Shown here: piece after piece, positions 5,804 to 7,301 of the stretch
Position numbering within the stretch: the first letter of the stretch is position 1
How the letters are laid out: each line of letters starts with the position of its first letter
Source: a bacterium UBP12_UBA5184
GTDB lineage: Bacteria > Vulcanimicrobiota > Vulcanimicrobiia > Vulcanimicrobiales > Vulcanimicrobiaceae
Assembly: GCA_002413145.1 (NCBI GenBank)
Contig: DHWK01000145.1
Location: 1-7,301 of the forward strand
Length of the DNA: 7,301 nt
Direction: 5' to 3'
The notes under the pieces: generated by a model
The model's database searches: none
What the model saw: the letters and a program-made list of their open reading frames with translations, nothing else
Told to the model about the DNA's origin: nothing
Made by a program: the position numbers and the translations under genes

Positions 5804-6195
5804 CGCTTCGAGAACTGGAAGCGCTTGCGAGCGCGCTTGCGACCGTACTTCTTCGATTCTTTTTCGCGCGGATCGCGGGTCAGCAAGCCGTTCTTGCGCA
5901 AGGCGACGCGCAGCGTCTCGTCCATGTCGAGCAGCGCGCGGGCGATCCCGTGACGGACGGCGCCGGCTTGGCCCGAGATCCCGCCGCCGTGGGTCATCAC
6001 GTGGACGTCGAAGCGCGAGACCGTTTGGGTCACTTCGAGCGGCTGGCGGATGATCTGCTGCAGCGTGGGGCGAGCGAAGTACTCGTCGATCGGTCTGCGG
6101 TTGACCGTGATGACGCCCTGGCCCAATTCGATGCGCACGCGCGCGACGGCGCGCTTACGGCGTCCGGTTCCGGCAAACTGCTCGGCGGTTTCCAT
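5800..6195 (-). CDS. rpsI: 30S ribosomal protein S9
   Basis: S9 is a small-subunit protein whose C-terminal tail reaches the P-site tRNA. The 131-residue product matches the family along its length: GTGRRKRAVARVRI (9-22), ITVNRRPIDEYF (29-40), VHVMTHGGGISGQAGAVRHGIARAL (in the central part, 64-88), LLTRDPREKESKKYGRKRAR (104-123) and the invariant ending KRFQFSKR. Start at ATG 6195, three bases after the rplM stop, so it is co-transcribed and probably coupled with rplM. Its TAA stop overlaps the TAG stop of the convergent cyclase gene, leaving no room for a terminator between the two. Confidence 0.98.
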   Translation of the reverse strand: METAEQFAGTGRRKRAVARVRIELGQGVITVNRRPIDEYFARPTLQQIIRQPLEVTQTVSRFDVHVMTHGGGISGQAGAVRHGIARALLDMDETLRVALRKNGLLTRDPREKESKKYGRKRARKRFQFSKR

Positions 6196-6198
6196 GCC

Positions 6199-6624
6199 TT
6201 AGAAGAGTGCTTTCGGCTGCTGCGGAGCGTGCGGGTGTTCGTTGCCGGCGTAGACCTTGAGGCGCCCGAGCAGGGTGGCGCGCATCCTGTTGGTGGCGAG
6301 CATCCCGCGCACCGCGCGTTCGATCAAACGCTCGGGGTGCTTGGCGAGGACGTCGCCGGCCGTCTCGGTCTTCAAACTGCCGGGATATTGACTGTGACGG
6401 CGATAGACTTTTTGCTCGAGCTTGTTTCCGGAGAGCTCGATCTTCTCGGCGTTGATCACCACGACGTGGTCGCCGTCGTCGATGTGCGGCGTCCAGGTCG
6501 GCTTATGGCGCCCCGAGAGGGCGCGGGCGACGCGCACGGCGAGGACGCCCAGCCGTAGACCGGCGGCGTCGACGAGATACCAGTCGTGGCGGGTCTCCGC
6601 CGTCGTTTGCTGATAGGTGCGCAT
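6199..6624 (-). CDS. rplM: 50S ribosomal protein L13
   Basis: L13 is an early-assembly protein of the large subunit. The 141-residue product has the family's blocks: MRTYQQTTAETRHDWYLVDA, LSGRHKPTWTPHIDDGDHVV followed by VINAEKIELSGNK (36-68), YRRHSQYPGSLK (74-85), KHPERLIERAVRGMLATNRM (95-114) and LKVYAGNEHPHAPQQP (122-137). The usual LGRLA motif reads LGVLA here, a small departure. The ATG start is preceded by a GAGGG ribosome binding site with a five-base spacer. It stands in the common order truA-rplM-rpsI, 37 bases after truA. Confidence 0.98.
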   Translation of the reverse strand: MRTYQQTTAETRHDWYLVDAAGLRLGVLAVRVARALSGRHKPTWTPHIDDGDHVVVINAEKIELSGNKLEQKVYRRHSQYPGSLKTETAGDVLAKHPERLIERAVRGMLATNRMRATLLGRLKVYAGNEHPHAPQQPKALF

Positions 6625-6629
6625 GACAA

Positions 6630-6634
6630 CCCTC
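6630..6634 (-). promoter_or_regulatory. Shine-Dalgarno site of rplM
   Basis: GAGGG on the minus strand lies five bases before the rplM ATG, a strong and well-spaced ribosome binding site in the truA-rplM gap. Confidence 0.65.
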
Positions 6635-6641
6635 GGATTCT

Positions 6642-6661
6642 ACAGGGGGGCCGGTACCCTG

Positions 6662-6662
<1 letters not shown>
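6642..6662. repeat. Small hairpin at the end of truA, in the rplM leader
   Basis: ACAGGG (6642-6647) and CCCTGT (6657-6662) form a perfect 6-bp stem with a nine-base GC-rich loop. It overlaps the truA stop codon and lies just upstream of the rplM ribosome binding site. No U-tract follows, so it is not an obvious terminator. In E. coli, L13 represses its own operon by binding the rplM leader RNA. Whether this hairpin has such a role is untested, and it may be chance. Confidence 0.3.

Positions 6663-7301
<639 letters not shown>

Noticed and set aside
5950..6558. Plus-strand 202-codon frame across rpsI and rplM
   Set aside because: It lies antisense to two unmistakable ribosomal protein genes and has no family signature.

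Overview
The window is GC-rich, gene-dense bacterial chromosome. Every stretch longer than about 120 bases is coding. No mobile element, CRISPR array, tRNA or rRNA gene was found. The combination of divergent flagellar proteins, a GAF-PAS-cyclase and the order truA-rplM-rpsI fits a high-GC environmental lineage. Candidatus Eremiobacterota (WPS-2) or a relative is my guess, but nothing here proves the phylum.

Layout: (1) Positions 1-3980, minus strand: a tightly packed flagellar rod / MS-ring / export-ATPase operon. In transcription order it reads mini-FlgB-like protein, flgC, fliE, fliF, fliH, fliI; fliI runs off the left edge. Gene junctions from flgC onward are overlaps or gaps of a few bases. 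(2) Positions 3981-4099: a short divergent intergenic region carrying a sigma-28-like promoter motif that points right. (3) Positions 4100-5803, plus strand: a GAF-PAS-class III nucleotide cyclase. (4) Positions 5800-7301, minus strand: the housekeeping operon truA (N-terminus cut off by the right edge), rplM, rpsI. It meets the cyclase tail to tail with a 4-base overlap of stop codons.

The flagellar operon is the most interesting part. It has the conventional order flgB-flgC-fliE-fliF-(fliG)-fliH-fliI, but no separate fliG. Instead FliF ends, after its second membrane helix, in a segment of about 40 residues that resembles the EHPQ-containing middle domain of FliG. The FlgB-like protein is only 72 aa, FlgC is short and has lost the usual N-x-A-N motif, FliH is short, and FliI lacks the usual N-terminal FliH-binding extension. 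Together this suggests a streamlined or strongly diverged flagellar-type basal body or export apparatus. A conventional flagellum with fast-evolving sequences and fliG elsewhere remains possible.

The divergently transcribed cyclase may be co-regulated with the flagellar genes through the sigma-28-like site. It has both metal-binding aspartates and the Lys/Thr base-selecting pair of class IIIb adenylyl cyclases, but it lacks the transition-state arginine.
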